In this document: positions 1 to 10,061 of the stretch, piece by piece | Position numbering within the stretch: the first letter of the stretch is position 1 | How the letters are laid out: every line of letters begins with the position of its first letter | DNA from: Pirellula staleyi DSM 6068 | GTDB taxonomy: Bacteria; Planctomycetota; Planctomycetia; Pirellulales; Pirellulaceae | Direction: 5' to 3' | Length of the DNA: 64,000 nt | NCBI GenBank assembly: GCA_945875845.1 | Contig: CAMCMB010000025.1 | Location: 1 to 64,000, forward strand | Translations under genes and position numbers: made by a program | The notes under the pieces: generated by a model | What the model was told of the DNA's origin: nothing | What the model saw: the letters and a program-made list of their open reading frames with translations, nothing else | Databases searched by the model: none

Positions 1-152
1 CAGAATCGAAACCTCAGAAGGGCTATAAATTTCAGAACGTAGCGGTCTAGGCATTTTAGCTCTCCTATTCGTTGCAACCGTTCAACCGACCCCATGCAAC
101 CGTAAGTTTACCGACCTGCCATCTATCAGGCAAGCTACAAAATGCAAAAAAT

Positions 153-201
153 GGGTGGCACCGTTAGAATTTCCCAGTGGGTGGCACCGTTAGAATTTCC
201 C
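153..201. repeat. 26-bp-period direct repeat (gggtggcaccgttagaatttccc x2)
   Basis: Two exact copies of a 23-mer read directly at 153-175 and 179-201. Confidence 0.85.
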
Positions 202-871
202 CGCTTGTTTTGAGTCAGCGTCTCCAATGTCAGGATTACGAACCCTGTCAGGCACCATTGTAAGAGTGCTATCGACCGCCTGCAATCATGGGCAAGTTTC
301 GCGTGGATGCACGATAATGCAATCCACGACTCGACGATTTTATCTAGCCACAAAAGGCACAAAGTTCACAAGAGGGGATTTTATTTTTGTGTTGTTTGTG
401 ATTCTTGGTGGTTAGAAACCGCGTTCTGCAATTGACCGCCTGCGTCTCTAACGACCAAGCTCCAAGTTGGGAAAGTGTTCCGTCCCTGTTTACGCGCTGA
501 CAAGCGGAACGATTGGCATCACCGCAGTCCGACGGGATGATGCGGGATGTAAAAAACAGGATTGCCGAAGACTTCGGTGCATGCCTTTGTTCGTGGCTCT
601 TTTTGCCAGTCCTGGCCAGGGCATTCAGTTCAGCCGAACGCAGGTATTCAGCCCTCTGGGCTGAAGACAACCGTGCTGGGAGTATAGCCGATTCCTGCCT
701 GCCCCTGCACTCTATGAGGCCAGTTATCCCGGTTTGAGTCTTGGCAGTCGCAGTGGATCGGTTTCAGTGATCATGGATTATCTTTGACAAGTCGTGTCTA
801 GCCGATTCATTTTAAAATTGGATTAACGAGGGATGTGCGAGATGAGAATCGACAGGCTCCTCATCCCCCTG

Positions 872-900
872 CCCCTTCTCCTCGAATCGAGGAGAAGGGG
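872..900. repeat. Perfect palindrome (family E), 14-bp arms
   Basis: ccccttctcctcga-a-tcgaggagaagggg; a related palindrome lies at 51260-51289. Confidence 0.8.
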
Positions 901-920
901 AGATAGAGCTCTTGGGACTT

Positions 921-972
921 TGGTGGACGGCACATGGAATGTACCTACTACTTTTACTTTTGTCGTGTTGTC
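921..972 (-). repeat. Partial copy of repeat family D
   Basis: Reverse complement reads aaagtagtaggtacattccatgtgccgtccacc, nearly identical to 44951-44985. Confidence 0.75.
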
Positions 973-1001
973 GCCATCCTTTCCGATCGTTCACCTCACC
1001 T

Positions 1002-1703
1002 TCATTGTGCTGGAAGTTTCGGTCGACCGCGCGGGCGAAGTGTTGATTCGAGAGCCATCTTTTTGGCGGTTCTCACAATCCAAGCGTCGTCGCCGTAAGG
1101 GCAGCCTCTTTGAATCGATCGAATCACTTTAGCACGTATTTCGTCTGGCAATTCCGCGTCGAGCACGCGTGGCCAATCGCTTGGCAATGCCAACGGCGGA
1201 GACGAAACGATGGGGTCTGGGTTTTTAGTATGAGTGGGTTTATCGGTGCTCGCTGCTATGGATCGTCGAGCCGCGCTGGACCATTTCCATTCAAGAACCG
1301 AATTGCACAAGCCGCTTCGCTTGGGATGCGATTCAATGAACCGCATTATTTCGAGAAGCGACGCGTCATCTTGAACGGGGAACGAACGAAAGCGGCGTTC
1401 GTAAAGTCCACCTGTGCTCGCCCGTCTTGGATGCGTGTGCCAACGCGCCGAATGCGTGACAGTCAACCATGCAATCAGTTTTGACAAATCTCCGTCTCGG
1501 CGAGGCGTTAGGACCAAATGCCAATGTTTAGGCAACACGCAGTACGACAGCACACGAGGTTCGAATCGCTCGACTGCCTCAGCCAGAACAGTCACGAACT
1601 CTTCGTAATCCTCGTTTGATCGGAATATCCCTTTGGGCTGGAGTCCGCGACAAACCACATGGTAAACGTATCCGCCCAAACTGATGCGAGGTGGCCTACC
1701 CAT
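1002..1703 (-). CDS. REP-associated tyrosine (Y1/RAYT-type, IS200-like) transposase
   Basis: 233 aa; GYVYHVVCRGLQPKGIF, CVLPKHWHLVLTPRRDGDLSKLIAWLTVTHSARWH (HxH region) and FIESHPKRSGL are typical of Y1_Tnp/RAYT proteins. Confidence 0.88.
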   Translation of the reverse strand: MGRPPRISLGGYVYHVVCRGLQPKGIFRSNEDYEEFVTVLAEAVERFEPRVLSYCVLPKHWHLVLTPRRDGDLSKLIAWLTVTHSARWHTHPRRASTGGLYERRFRSFPVQDDASLLEIMRFIESHPKRSGLCNSVLEWKWSSAARRSIAASTDKPTHTKNPDPIVSSPPLALPSDWPRVLDAELPDEIRAKVIRSIQRGCPYGDDAWIVRTAKKMALESTLRPRGRPKLPAQ

Positions 1704-1706
1704 CTT

Positions 1707-2261
1707 TTAATTCCATTGCGGATCGATTGGAACATCGGGGATTTTCTCGTCTACGGCCAAGATGTTTTGTCCAATCCGTCGGACGAGACTTTCCCATATT
1801 TGCGTATCCTCGCTGAGAACCAGATCTGCATCGATGTCGGTGACCAGCCAACTACCCGTTTCCAGTTCTTGTTCGAGTTGACCTGGCCCCCAACCGGCAA
1901 AGCCATCGAACAGTTTCAACTTGGCGTCCTCGCAACCAAATAGCTTCATCAATTCATTTTGGTCGCTACATATCTTCAGTCCATTGAAGCATTCCTCTCC
2001 GCCGAACTGCAATTGATCGTGCAAAGCCACGAGTGGTCCATCCACGGGGCCGCCGCAATAAAGAGGCCCATCGTGCACACAGTGCAAATCACAAACCATC
2101 GAAACAACTTTATCAAGCCGAAAGTCGGTCGGCCGATTCAGGATAAGACCAAAGGAACCCTCCTCATCATGTCGCACGAGTAAGACGACCGATCGATAAA
2201 AGTCGGGATCGTCCATGAAGGGGGATGCGAGCAAGCAGTTACCTTGAAGTGATCGGCACAT
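1707..2261 (-). CDS. YqgE/AlgH family protein (UPF0301)
   Basis: LLASPFMDDPDFYRSVVLLVRHDEEGSFGLILNRP plus YCGGPV motif. Confidence 0.9.
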   Translation of the reverse strand: MCRSLQGNCLLASPFMDDPDFYRSVVLLVRHDEEGSFGLILNRPTDFRLDKVVSMVCDLHCVHDGPLYCGGPVDGPLVALHDQLQFGGEECFNGLKICSDQNELMKLFGCEDAKLKLFDGFAGWGPGQLEQELETGSWLVTDIDADLVLSEDTQIWESLVRRIGQNILAVDEKIPDVPIDPQWN

Positions 2262-2295
2262 CGTCTAGTCTTTGTGAAAACGAAAAGGGACGGCA

Positions 2296-4254
2296 CTAAG
2301 AGTCGACCCATTGTGGAGCGATCGGGCTCTCAGTCTGTAATCGTACCATTTGTTGATACAAGCCATGTTGTTCCAACAATTCGGAATGTGTTCCGCATTG
2401 AACAATTTGCCCTGCGTCCAACACTAGAATCTGGTCCGCGTGGATGATGGTGCTCAATCGGTGCGCAATGACAAATGCTGTGCGTTGATCCAGCAAAAGG
2501 GCCAAACTGCCTTGAATTAGGCGTTCGCTTTCGCTGTCCAGATTACTGGTGGCTTCGTCGAGGATCAGAATCTTGGGGTCGGCCAACAAGGCACGGGCAA
2601 TCGCAAGTCTTTGGCGTTGTCCGCCGCTTAGTTTGAAGCCGCGTTCCCCGATGAGAGTTTCGTAACCATTCGGGGACTTCGCGATAAACTCATCGGCAGC
2701 CGCCGCTTTGGCTGCTTCGATGACTTCCGCAGTCGTCGCGCCGCGGCGACCATACGCGATGTTCTCCGCGATCGAACCATCAAAAAGAAAAACGTCTTGT
2801 TCTACGACTCCGAGCAGTTGGCGGTAGCTGTGCAACTGGACATCTTTCAAGTCGACGCCATCGATCAAAATACGACCCTGTTCCGGATCAAAGAATCGAG
2901 CGACCAGATTGCAAAGCGTTGTTTTCCCTGCACCGCTTCGACCGACGATGGCGATGGTTTGGCCGGCCAATGCATGAAGATTGATATCCTTGAGAATCCA
3001 CTGTTCGCTTTCTGGGTAGCGGAAAGAGACCGACTCAAATCGAACATCTCCGCGCACTTGTTTGCGTTCCAAGCGAATGGCCCCCTCGCGATCTTGAAGC
3101 TCTTTGGGCGTAGCCAAGATATCCAAAATCCGGTCCAGACCCGCAAGATTGTTCTGGAATCCGACTGCACTTCCCGTTAGTGTCGCGATCGGACCAAGCA
3201 GCATGGTCAGGTAGACCAAGAACATCATCAAGTCACCAAGGGTCAGTTGCGACTGCAAGATCTGCCAGCCACCGTAGACCAATAGGCCCGTCGACGCGAG
3301 GGGTATGATGACTTCCCAAACGATTTCAATGAGCCGTGTCCGCCACCAAACCAATAACTGTTGGCGAACAAGGACATGGTTTCCCTTGATGTAGCGCTGT
3401 GTTTCGTTGCGTTGTCGAGCGAACGTGCGAACCACGCGAATTCCACCAAACGTCTCAGTCGTATTTGCGTCGACGCGTTGTCGCCGTTGTCGGACGTCTC
3501 GATACAAGGGTCGAATCGAATAGATCCATGTGCGATGGCTGAAATAGACCGCTGGCAACAACAAAATCCCCGCCAACAAGAGCCGCCAATCGACCAAAAT
3601 CAAAACGATCAGGCTCCCCGTCAGTTGAACGATGGCTTGCCATGGGTTGTAGATCATGCTGAAGATCAGGTCCGCGATTCCGCCCGCATCTTCGCGCAGT
3701 AGACTCGTCGCGCCGCCCGATTTCAGCTGCTGGATCTTGTGCAAAGGCATGTGCAGCATGTGTTCGAATACGCGTCCCCGAATGGTCATTTGCACTTGGT
3801 TGAGGGCTTGAGTGCACGCCCATCGGCCCCATAAGTGAACGATCGTGCGAACCAAGGTGACTGCGGCCACCATGCCAGCGATCCATACCAAGATCATGAA
3901 CGGGGACGGATTCCCAAGCGTCGCGGCGAGCCAATTAGGGAGTGGCTGGCTCGGAACCGTCAAAGCGCAATCGATTGCTAGCTTGGTACCTAAAGGGGGG
4001 ATCAGCGAAAGCGTTGTCGAGACTGTGAGAGTTGCCAAGGCAAAGGCGATTCGCCCACGAAAGCCTCTCAATTGACCCCAAAACTCGACGAAGAGTCGCC
4101 AAAAGCTTCGATGCGATCGCGACACGAGCGCATCTTTGTCTTTGCCGCTCATGGTGGAGTGGAAAGAGTCGATTTCGGTGGTTTTTTTCTTTTCCTTTCG
4201 GCGTTTTCGAAGCTCTTCAAGGTACTCGCGGTATTCAAATCGGCTCGTGGGCAT
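2296..4254 (-). CDS. ABC transporter, fused permease/ATP-binding protein (MsbA/lipid-exporter-like)
   Basis: TM region plus Walker A GRSGAGKTT, signature LSGGQRQRLAIARAL, Walker B ILILDEATS. Start chosen at MPTSRFEYREYLEEL; the ORF extends to 4416. Confidence 0.92.
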   Translation of the reverse strand: MPTSRFEYREYLEELRKRRKEKKKTTEIDSFHSTMSGKDKDALVSRSHRSFWRLFVEFWGQLRGFRGRIAFALATLTVSTTLSLIPPLGTKLAIDCALTVPSQPLPNWLAATLGNPSPFMILVWIAGMVAAVTLVRTIVHLWGRWACTQALNQVQMTIRGRVFEHMLHMPLHKIQQLKSGGATSLLREDAGGIADLIFSMIYNPWQAIVQLTGSLIVLILVDWRLLLAGILLLPAVYFSHRTWIYSIRPLYRDVRQRRQRVDANTTETFGGIRVVRTFARQRNETQRYIKGNHVLVRQQLLVWWRTRLIEIVWEVIIPLASTGLLVYGGWQILQSQLTLGDLMMFLVYLTMLLGPIATLTGSAVGFQNNLAGLDRILDILATPKELQDREGAIRLERKQVRGDVRFESVSFRYPESEQWILKDINLHALAGQTIAIVGRSGAGKTTLCNLVARFFDPEQGRILIDGVDLKDVQLHSYRQLLGVVEQDVFLFDGSIAENIAYGRRGATTAEVIEAAKAAAADEFIAKSPNGYETLIGERGFKLSGGQRQRLAIARALLADPKILILDEATSNLDSESERLIQGSLALLLDQRTAFVIAHRLSTIIHADQILVLDAGQIVQCGTHSELLEQHGLYQQMVRLQTESPIAPQWVDS

Positions 4255-4580
4255 TAGGGAGAACTTTGGGTAACAGAATTCATTCGAGTCGTGGGTGAAA
4301 ATTTTCGGCAACCGGACTGCCGTATCGGATACGCCGAACCTCAGGGAGATTCTACCGCTTGCAACCACTTTCGCACAGAAGGAAGGTGGGCGGCAGACTT
4401 GGTTGTAACGACTCACCGGAGAGCTTGGTCCGGCTTGCGCCCAATGGCACTCACTTTGGTAGTGGAACTCGCCAGAGTTCCTTGTTTCGCACTTACATCA
4501 AAGGAAGTCTTGGCGACTTCCACTACGAATTGGAACCTTTCGCTAACAAAATGAGTACCACTTGGCTTGCGCCGTTTAGC

Positions 4581-4610
4581 TATTAGACGATCGCGTATTA
4601 GACGATCGCG
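4581..4610. repeat. 15-bp tandem duplication (tattagacgatcgcg x2)
   Basis: Exact adjacent copies. Confidence 0.85.
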
Positions 4611-4665
4611 GCACGGCGAGAGCCGAATGGTGATGACCTCCGCGTGATGTTTCCTCTCTCATCTT

Positions 4666-4695
4666 GGAGCCTATTGGAGCCTATTGGAGCCTATT
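4666..4695. repeat. 10-bp tandem repeat (ggagcctatt x3)
   Basis: Exact triplicate upstream of the fasciclin gene. Confidence 0.9.
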
Positions 4696-4830
4696 GGTTG
4701 AACAATTTCCTCGACTTCTTGACTATTCTGCATCCGACGGGACCTCTATTGCGAATTCTCTGGTGTTGTCAGGACACCTGCGCGGAGTCGGTGTCAAAAC
4801 TGAGTGTCGGAAAACAAGATAGGGATCGCG

Positions 4831-5979
4831 ATGATGAAAGTTTGGAATTGTTGGCTTGCTCTGGTGGCATGCGGATTCGTATCCGCAAGCGTTTCTGCGG
4901 CCGACATTGTGGATACCGCTGTCGGGGCTGGCAAATTTAAGACCCTCGCGGCTGCCTTGGGCGCCGCCAATTTGATCGATACTCTCAAGGGACCTGGGCC
5001 GTTTACCGTTTTCGCCCCGTCCGATGACGCTTTCGCAAAGCTTCCGGCAGAAACGGTTGGGGAACTCCTCAAACCCGAGAACAAAGGCAAACTGGCTGGC
5101 ATATTGACTTATCACGTTGTTCCCGGCAAAGTGCTTGCCAAACAAGTGGTCGGTCTTTCAGGGGCTGTATCGGTCAACGGTCAACGGCTCGACATAACGA
5201 CCAAGGATGGTACTGTGATGGTGGACGGCGCCACAGTCGTCGCGACCGACATCGAATGCGATAATGGTGTGATCCATATCATCGATTCGGTCCTCCTGCC
5301 TGCCGATAAAACGATACCGGAAACAGCTGACAAGGCAGGTGCCTTCAAGACTTTGCTCGCAGCCGTGAAAGCTGCTGGCTTAGCAGATACGCTCAGCGGC
5401 AAAGGTCCTTTTACCGTTTTTGCACCAACCGACGAGGCCTTTGCAAAACTACCCAAGGGAACCGTCGAGTCGCTGCTCAAACCTGAAAACAAGCAGAAGC
5501 TTGTGAACATCTTGAAGTACCACGTTGTGTCGGGCCGAGTTTTCTCCGAGGATGCGGTTAACGCGAAGGGTGCCAAAACACTCGAAGGTTCACCGGTGAC
5601 AATATCCGTACGGGACAGCGTCGCGATGATCAACCAGTCGAAGCTTGTTTCCACCGATTTGGATGCATCCAACGGAGTGATCCACGTAATTGATGCGGTT
5701 TTGATGCCTCCTGTCAAGACAATCAACGCGCGCTTGATGCTTGAAAACGCGGTCGCCGAAGGCTCGCAACTCTTCAACGGAGGCCATCACGATGCTTGTG
5801 CGATGCTCTATCAGAACACGATGAACGAACTGATGTCGTCGACGATTTCACCCTCTCTCAAGTCGCATATGGCCAATGTCTTGAACACCGCTAGCCGTCA
5901 GCACAGCCCGACGGACCGAGCCTGGACTTTACGTCGGGGCATTGATCAAATGGTTCCCCAGTTGCCGTCGTATCGGTAG
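4831..5979 (+). CDS. Secreted protein with two fasciclin (FAS1) domains
   Basis: Two copies of [30 protein letters not shown]...[12 protein letters not shown]-terminal signal peptide [23 protein letters not shown]. Confidence 0.93.
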   Translation: MMKVWNCWLALVACGFVSASVSAADIVDTAVGAGKFKTLAAALGAANLIDTLKGPGPFTVFAPSDDAFAKLPAETVGELLKPENKGKLAGILTYHVVPGKVLAKQVVGLSGAVSVNGQRLDITTKDGTVMVDGATVVATDIECDNGVIHIIDSVLLPADKTIPETADKAGAFKTLLAAVKAAGLADTLSGKGPFTVFAPTDEAFAKLPKGTVESLLKPENKQKLVNILKYHVVSGRVFSEDAVNAKGAKTLEGSPVTISVRDSVAMINQSKLVSTDLDASNGVIHVIDAVLMPPVKTINARLMLENAVAEGSQLFNGGHHDACAMLYQNTMNELMSSTISPSLKSHMANVLNTASRQHSPTDRAWTLRRGIDQMVPQLPSYR

Positions 5980-6056
5980 TCTTGCTTCGCAAAAGGTGCG
6001 AGTCTGCCGCGTTTTTTTGCGGAAGTCGGATGTGAAATGATTGGACGGTGCACTTT

Positions 6057-6250
6057 TTGGCGGCAGTCTGACAACTCGACGTGTAAGCGAGGTGCCAACT
6101 GCAATCCCTCGCTCACCGGGCTGTCGATATAGTGAAGTCGTTATTGGGTAAAGGGCGGTATGACGGACTTCCAAGTCCGTCAATGGAGAATGCGACGGAC
6201 TAGGAAGTCCGTCGTACCATTCAATCAACAGCCCGTCACGCGTCGGGTTA
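6057..6250 (+). repeat. Family A nested-palindrome element, copy A1 (core 6157-6218)
   Basis: Core acggacttccaagtccgtc...gacggactaggaagtccgt with flanks matching copy A2 (tttttggcggcag..., cgcgtcggg). Confidence 0.9.
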
Positions 6251-6290
6251 CTATGAGTCGACAACCATGTCTCGCCAGCACTTCTCAACG

Positions 6291-7502
6291 CTATTTCGAG
6301 TTCTGCCAATAAATGACTGCGTTGTGGGTCGCTCGGCCCACGGCGATCAATTCTAGTTTGCCATCGCCGTTCAAATCAGCGCAAACAAGGTCTTCCACGG
6401 CAACTTGACCTGGCGATACCAACGTCCGTTGCCATTTGCCCTGTGAATCTCGATCGTAAACACGCACGCCGCACCGATGAGGTGCTACGTCATCGCGTAC
6501 GCCAATCACCAGTTCGTCCTCGACATCGTTGTCCAGATTGCAGCATGCAACCGCGTGTCCCCAGCGCAATTGGTCATCGAGCATCAACCGAGTCCATGGG
6601 AGTGTTTCGCTCTGCTCGTAGACAACGACTTGATTTCCATGCCATGGCTCAATGGTGGCAATGAACGAACGATTGTCATTGAGTTTGCCAATGCGCACTT
6701 CGCTAGAGCCGCGTGCTGGGGCTTGACCTTGGTGCCCAAGACCTATTTGCGTTCGCTTCGCAGGAGAGGTAGACCGACCTCCAAACGTCAGCGAATGAAC
6801 ACCTTCAAAGCTTGCAACGAGCAAATCGTCGTGTTTGTCGCGGTCCAAATCCACCACTTCGAAGTTGTGCATCACGTGCAAAGACTCGTCCAGATCACGG
6901 ATTGACCACGGTTGATTTACCGGATCCTTTGGAACACTAAAGGCAAGCAACCGCACTGCTTTATCGTCGAAGCCCGGCCCTTGCGAAAGACGTCCTTTGA
7001 GTGGCGCGACAATAAGTTCCGGCTGGCCATCGCGATCAAGGTCCCCCCAATTCATCCGATGGGTCGTCGGTTCATTCTCCACCAAAACGTGCATCTTCCA
7101 AGTGAGCGTTGGGTCCGTTGGGTCCGATGGTGACTCCAGCCATCCGATAGCTCCACCGGACTTGGTGTTGTTGGGCTGCCAGTCGTAACCGATTGCCAAG
7201 TCGATGTCGCCATCTCGATCGATGTCCAACGGAGCCATGCAAACATTATCAGTGCTCGCCAAGGGAGTGCTATAAATGACATGCACCTTCCAGCTCGGAT
7301 TCTCAAGCCATAAAATGCGTTTGCTATCGACAATCACAATGTCGAGCCGATCGTCACGATTCAAGTCCACTGCCCGGACTGCGTAGCCCACGGTCAATTC
7401 AACAGGCAGCACTTCAGGTCGCCAGTCATCGCCGCGAACACTTGCCGGCCACAACGCCGCCATGAACAAAAGGAACTGGAGTTTGCGAATGATGAATTGC
7501 AT
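6291..7502 (-). CDS. VCBS/FG-GAP repeat (beta-propeller) secreted protein
   Basis: Repeated DLNRDDRLDIVIV, DIDRDGDIDLAIG, DLDRDGQPELIV, DLNGDGKLELIAVG; signal peptide after MQFIIRKLQFLLF. Confidence 0.88.
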   Translation of the reverse strand: MQFIIRKLQFLLFMAALWPASVRGDDWRPEVLPVELTVGYAVRAVDLNRDDRLDIVIVDSKRILWLENPSWKVHVIYSTPLASTDNVCMAPLDIDRDGDIDLAIGYDWQPNNTKSGGAIGWLESPSDPTDPTLTWKMHVLVENEPTTHRMNWGDLDRDGQPELIVAPLKGRLSQGPGFDDKAVRLLAFSVPKDPVNQPWSIRDLDESLHVMHNFEVVDLDRDKHDDLLVASFEGVHSLTFGGRSTSPAKRTQIGLGHQGQAPARGSSEVRIGKLNDNRSFIATIEPWHGNQVVVYEQSETLPWTRLMLDDQLRWGHAVACCNLDNDVEDELVIGVRDDVAPHRCGVRVYDRDSQGKWQRTLVSPGQVAVEDLVCADLNGDGKLELIAVGRATHNAVIYWQNSK

Positions 7503-7552
7503 GGAAGTAATCTTTTTGCGAGAGGTCAGAGTACCAGGACTGTTGTGCAAAG

Positions 7553-8962
7553 TTATTTCTTGCGGACCGTTACCAAGCCAGTCGCTGGGCTTTCAGTGAT
7601 GAGCAAATTGCGAAAGTGGTACTCTTGGGGTTTGTCGTTGCTATGCAGTTGTAGACCGAGCGGGCAAGCTTGCAGCATGTCCGATTTGTCTGTGAAGTCG
7701 AATAGTTCGCGGCCGTTGGCTGCCATTCGAATGCGGTCCCCAACCACCAAGATCTCAATTTGATTCCATTCACCCTTTTTTTCGACTTCGTTGCCAGGCC
7801 CGACTGGCACGACTCGATTGCGACGATGCGCGTCCCAGATTCCCCAGTCATGGCAAAACATCAATAACGGACCTCGAAAGCCAAATTGGTTTTCGCCCAC
7901 ATCCGTGAATTGCTCTCCAAGAGCGGCTACGGCAGAGTGCATGGTCGAATGCTTGGGGCTAAGGGTTTGCTTTACTTCGAGCACCATTCGGAAATCTCGG
8001 TATTTCTTTTGGGTGAACAGATAAGTGCTGCTAGCGACACCATCGTCGTTGGCACCACGAATCATTCCCTTCACGGCGGACCAGCGCGATGTATCCCCGT
8101 TCCAACCCGCTAGGTCATTGCCATTGAATGGACGCTGGATCGTCTCGGACTTCGGGATCAACGATTCGATGCTGAGCGGTTCCGAAAAGTCAGTCTCAGG
8201 TGATTCTAGGTCTAGCTCTTTGATCCAAGTGTTTCGGTAACGAACGTCGTGCCCTTCGCATTGCAACTTCAGTCCGCCGGGCGAATCGGTAATCCCGCGA
8301 CCACCGTCGTTGGCGCCATCGATACCTGAGTTTGCACCTCCCCACACTTTATTGATGTCGAAATTGGTACTGGCTTTTTGGCCGTTAAAATACATGGTCA
8401 CGCGGGATTTCTCGACCCGTTTTCCGTCTTGGAATCGAGCGGCCCGAAAGACAATGTCATACGCATTCCAGCTGCCAAGCCCGTTGTAGGCATAGTACGG
8501 AGACTCCCCTTCATTGATGATGGCTCCCATACCATGCGGCGTATTATCGCCGTCCATGACTTGGATTTCGTGGCGGTTTTGAAGGTAAACGCCGCTATTG
8601 CCCCGTCGGTTCATGACAATGAATTCGACATGCAACCGAAAATCTCGGTACTCTTTCTTGGTGACGATATCGGCGGCACCAAATTTGCCTCCCGCAGCGG
8701 CCGGATCGTCAGTCATGACAGCGGTCCCTGAATCGACGGGATCGTCAACGATCTTCCACTTGATCGGCATCGAGGATTTGAAGCCTGGCCCTTGCCAATA
8801 AGTCCATTTTTGGTCCAGCATTTCCCGTGAGCCATCCAACAGCATTTCGGCTCCAGCGATGGGTTTTGCGCCAACTCCGATATCGGCAAGTGCCGTGCGA
8901 TTTAAGCCAACGGACAAAGCGACGAGACTGAGGGCGCAACTTAGTTTCGGAATACGGATCAT
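7553..8962 (-). CDS. Secreted protein with two DUF1080 (3-keto-disaccharide hydrolase-like) domains
   Basis: FRLHVEFIVMNRRGNSGVYLQNRHEIQVMD and RPFNGNDLAGWNGDTSRWSAVKGMIRG; signal peptide. Confidence 0.88.
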   Translation of the reverse strand: MIRIPKLSCALSLVALSVGLNRTALADIGVGAKPIAGAEMLLDGSREMLDQKWTYWQGPGFKSSMPIKWKIVDDPVDSGTAVMTDDPAAAGGKFGAADIVTKKEYRDFRLHVEFIVMNRRGNSGVYLQNRHEIQVMDGDNTPHGMGAIINEGESPYYAYNGLGSWNAYDIVFRAARFQDGKRVEKSRVTMYFNGQKASTNFDINKVWGGANSGIDGANDGGRGITDSPGGLKLQCEGHDVRYRNTWIKELDLESPETDFSEPLSIESLIPKSETIQRPFNGNDLAGWNGDTSRWSAVKGMIRGANDDGVASSTYLFTQKKYRDFRMVLEVKQTLSPKHSTMHSAVAALGEQFTDVGENQFGFRGPLLMFCHDWGIWDAHRRNRVVPVGPGNEVEKKGEWNQIEILVVGDRIRMAANGRELFDFTDKSDMLQACPLGLQLHSNDKPQEYHFRNLLITESPATGLVTVRKK

Positions 8963-9138
8963 GGAGAGGTTCCTGTAGGATGGTTTCGGTGGGGCTCAAC
9001 TCGTTTCAACGCGGAAAGTCGAGCAAAACCGATTATACTTGATTTTGTGTAGCGGGATGGACCAGACGTGTCACATCGAGGGCAGATGATCTAAGTGAAC
9101 ACAAGGGATGGTTCCACCTACGATCCGAGAGAACAGAA

Positions 9139-9459
9139 ATGACGACGCTATCAGCCAAGATCAAGAGCTGCGATTTGCAGAAAAAGCAACCGGTTTCAGA
9201 CGTCAAGAGACGTTTGATTGCACGGGTGATGCAACAATCGGACGACCTGGTCATTGTCATCGAATACGAAGGAAAAGACGGGTCGGTCACGCGGCGCGTT
9301 GTCAGCCCGATTCGCTTTGTTGGCGACGATCGCTTTCTCGCCCTGTGTTTGTCGCGCGAAGAACCGCGACAATTCTATATTGATCGTTGCAGAAGTGTCC
9401 GCGTCGATTTAGCCGGCAACTACATTATGCCCGTCGAAATGATGACCTTGGCATCGTAG
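9139..9459 (+). CDS. Small stand-alone WYL-domain-like protein
   Basis: VIEYEGKDGSVTRRVVSPIRFVGDDRFLALCLSREEPRQFYIDRCRSVRV resembles the WYL fold pattern; no HTH region in 106 aa. Confidence 0.65.
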   Translation: MTTLSAKIKSCDLQKKQPVSDVKRRLIARVMQQSDDLVIVIEYEGKDGSVTRRVVSPIRFVGDDRFLALCLSREEPRQFYIDRCRSVRVDLAGNYIMPVEMMTLAS

Positions 9460-9479
9460 GCTGTGAGTTTTTGAATGGA

Positions 9480-9733
9480 CCGCTTTTTGGCGGCAGTTTG
9501 AAAACCCGTGCCCGTAAGCGAGGAGCCGACGGCAATCCCTCGCTCACCGGCTTGTTGCTTTCATGGTACGACGGACTTCCAAGTCCGTCGAATTCCCCAT
9601 GGACGGACTAGGAAGTCCGTCGTACCGCCCTTACCCAACAACGACTTCTCTAAATCAACAAGTCGTCACGCGTCGGGCAACCATAGCCGATCTGACGGAG
9701 AACGCGTTCTTTCGCGGAGCAAAGGGCAACGAT
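9480..9733 (+). repeat. Family A nested-palindrome element, near full-length copy A2 (core 9565-9626)
   Basis: Ends ccgctttttggcgg... and ...ggagaacgcgttctttcgcggagcaaagggcaacgat both recur, inverted, in copy A5. Confidence 0.9.
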
Positions 9734-9883
9734 AATAAATGTACAGCCCAGTCGTGATTTCAATGTCTAGCCTCGTTTTCGGAGCTTAAACAATTCACTG
9801 AATCAGAGTATTTCAGTTGGGAGCTATTCCCCACGCCCCCTCAGAGGCCGCCTTTTTCCGTTCGGATTTATTTGCAATTTCAA

Positions 9884-10015
9884 CGGGAGGACGAGGCTCC
9901 TGCCGAGCTTACGACGCAATGGTTCGGCAGGAGCCTCACCCTCCCAAGCAATCCATGGATTGGGCAAAGTCGAGGAAAACTTGTTGAGAGGGGTGGCCTC
10001 GCTCTCCCGTTTTCC
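9884..10015. repeat. Family B palindromic element, copy B1
   Basis: gggaggacgaggctcctgccgagcttacgacgcaatggttcggcaggagcctcaccctccc, followed by the outer arm gaggggtggcctcgctctccc. Confidence 0.88.
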
Positions 10016-10061
10016 CCGGTGATTTTTTGGGTAATTTGTCGCGCAGTTCGTTCCGAGAGGA

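Noticed and set aside
344-670. ORF reading ...TTKNHKQHKNKIPSCELCAFCG
   Set aside because: This resembles the translation of a common dispersed non-coding repeat (NHKEHKGHKE type), not a protein family; no supporting RBS or neighbours.
1-1000. Several short ORFs at the left edge
   Set aside because: Short, overlapping on both strands and repeat-rich; no recognisable protein motifs.
1555-1580. tRNA-like T-loop (ggttcgaatcgc)
   Set aside because: Lies within the RAYT coding sequence and no cloverleaf arms could be built around it.
5181-5777. 198-aa minus-strand ORF inside the fasciclin gene
   Set aside because: Antisense shadow of a clearly coding gene with two FAS1 domains.
9508-9757. ORFs encoding TDFQVRRIPHGRT/YDGLPSPSNSP-type peptides
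   Set aside because: Translations of the family A palindrome; the same peptides recur at every copy.
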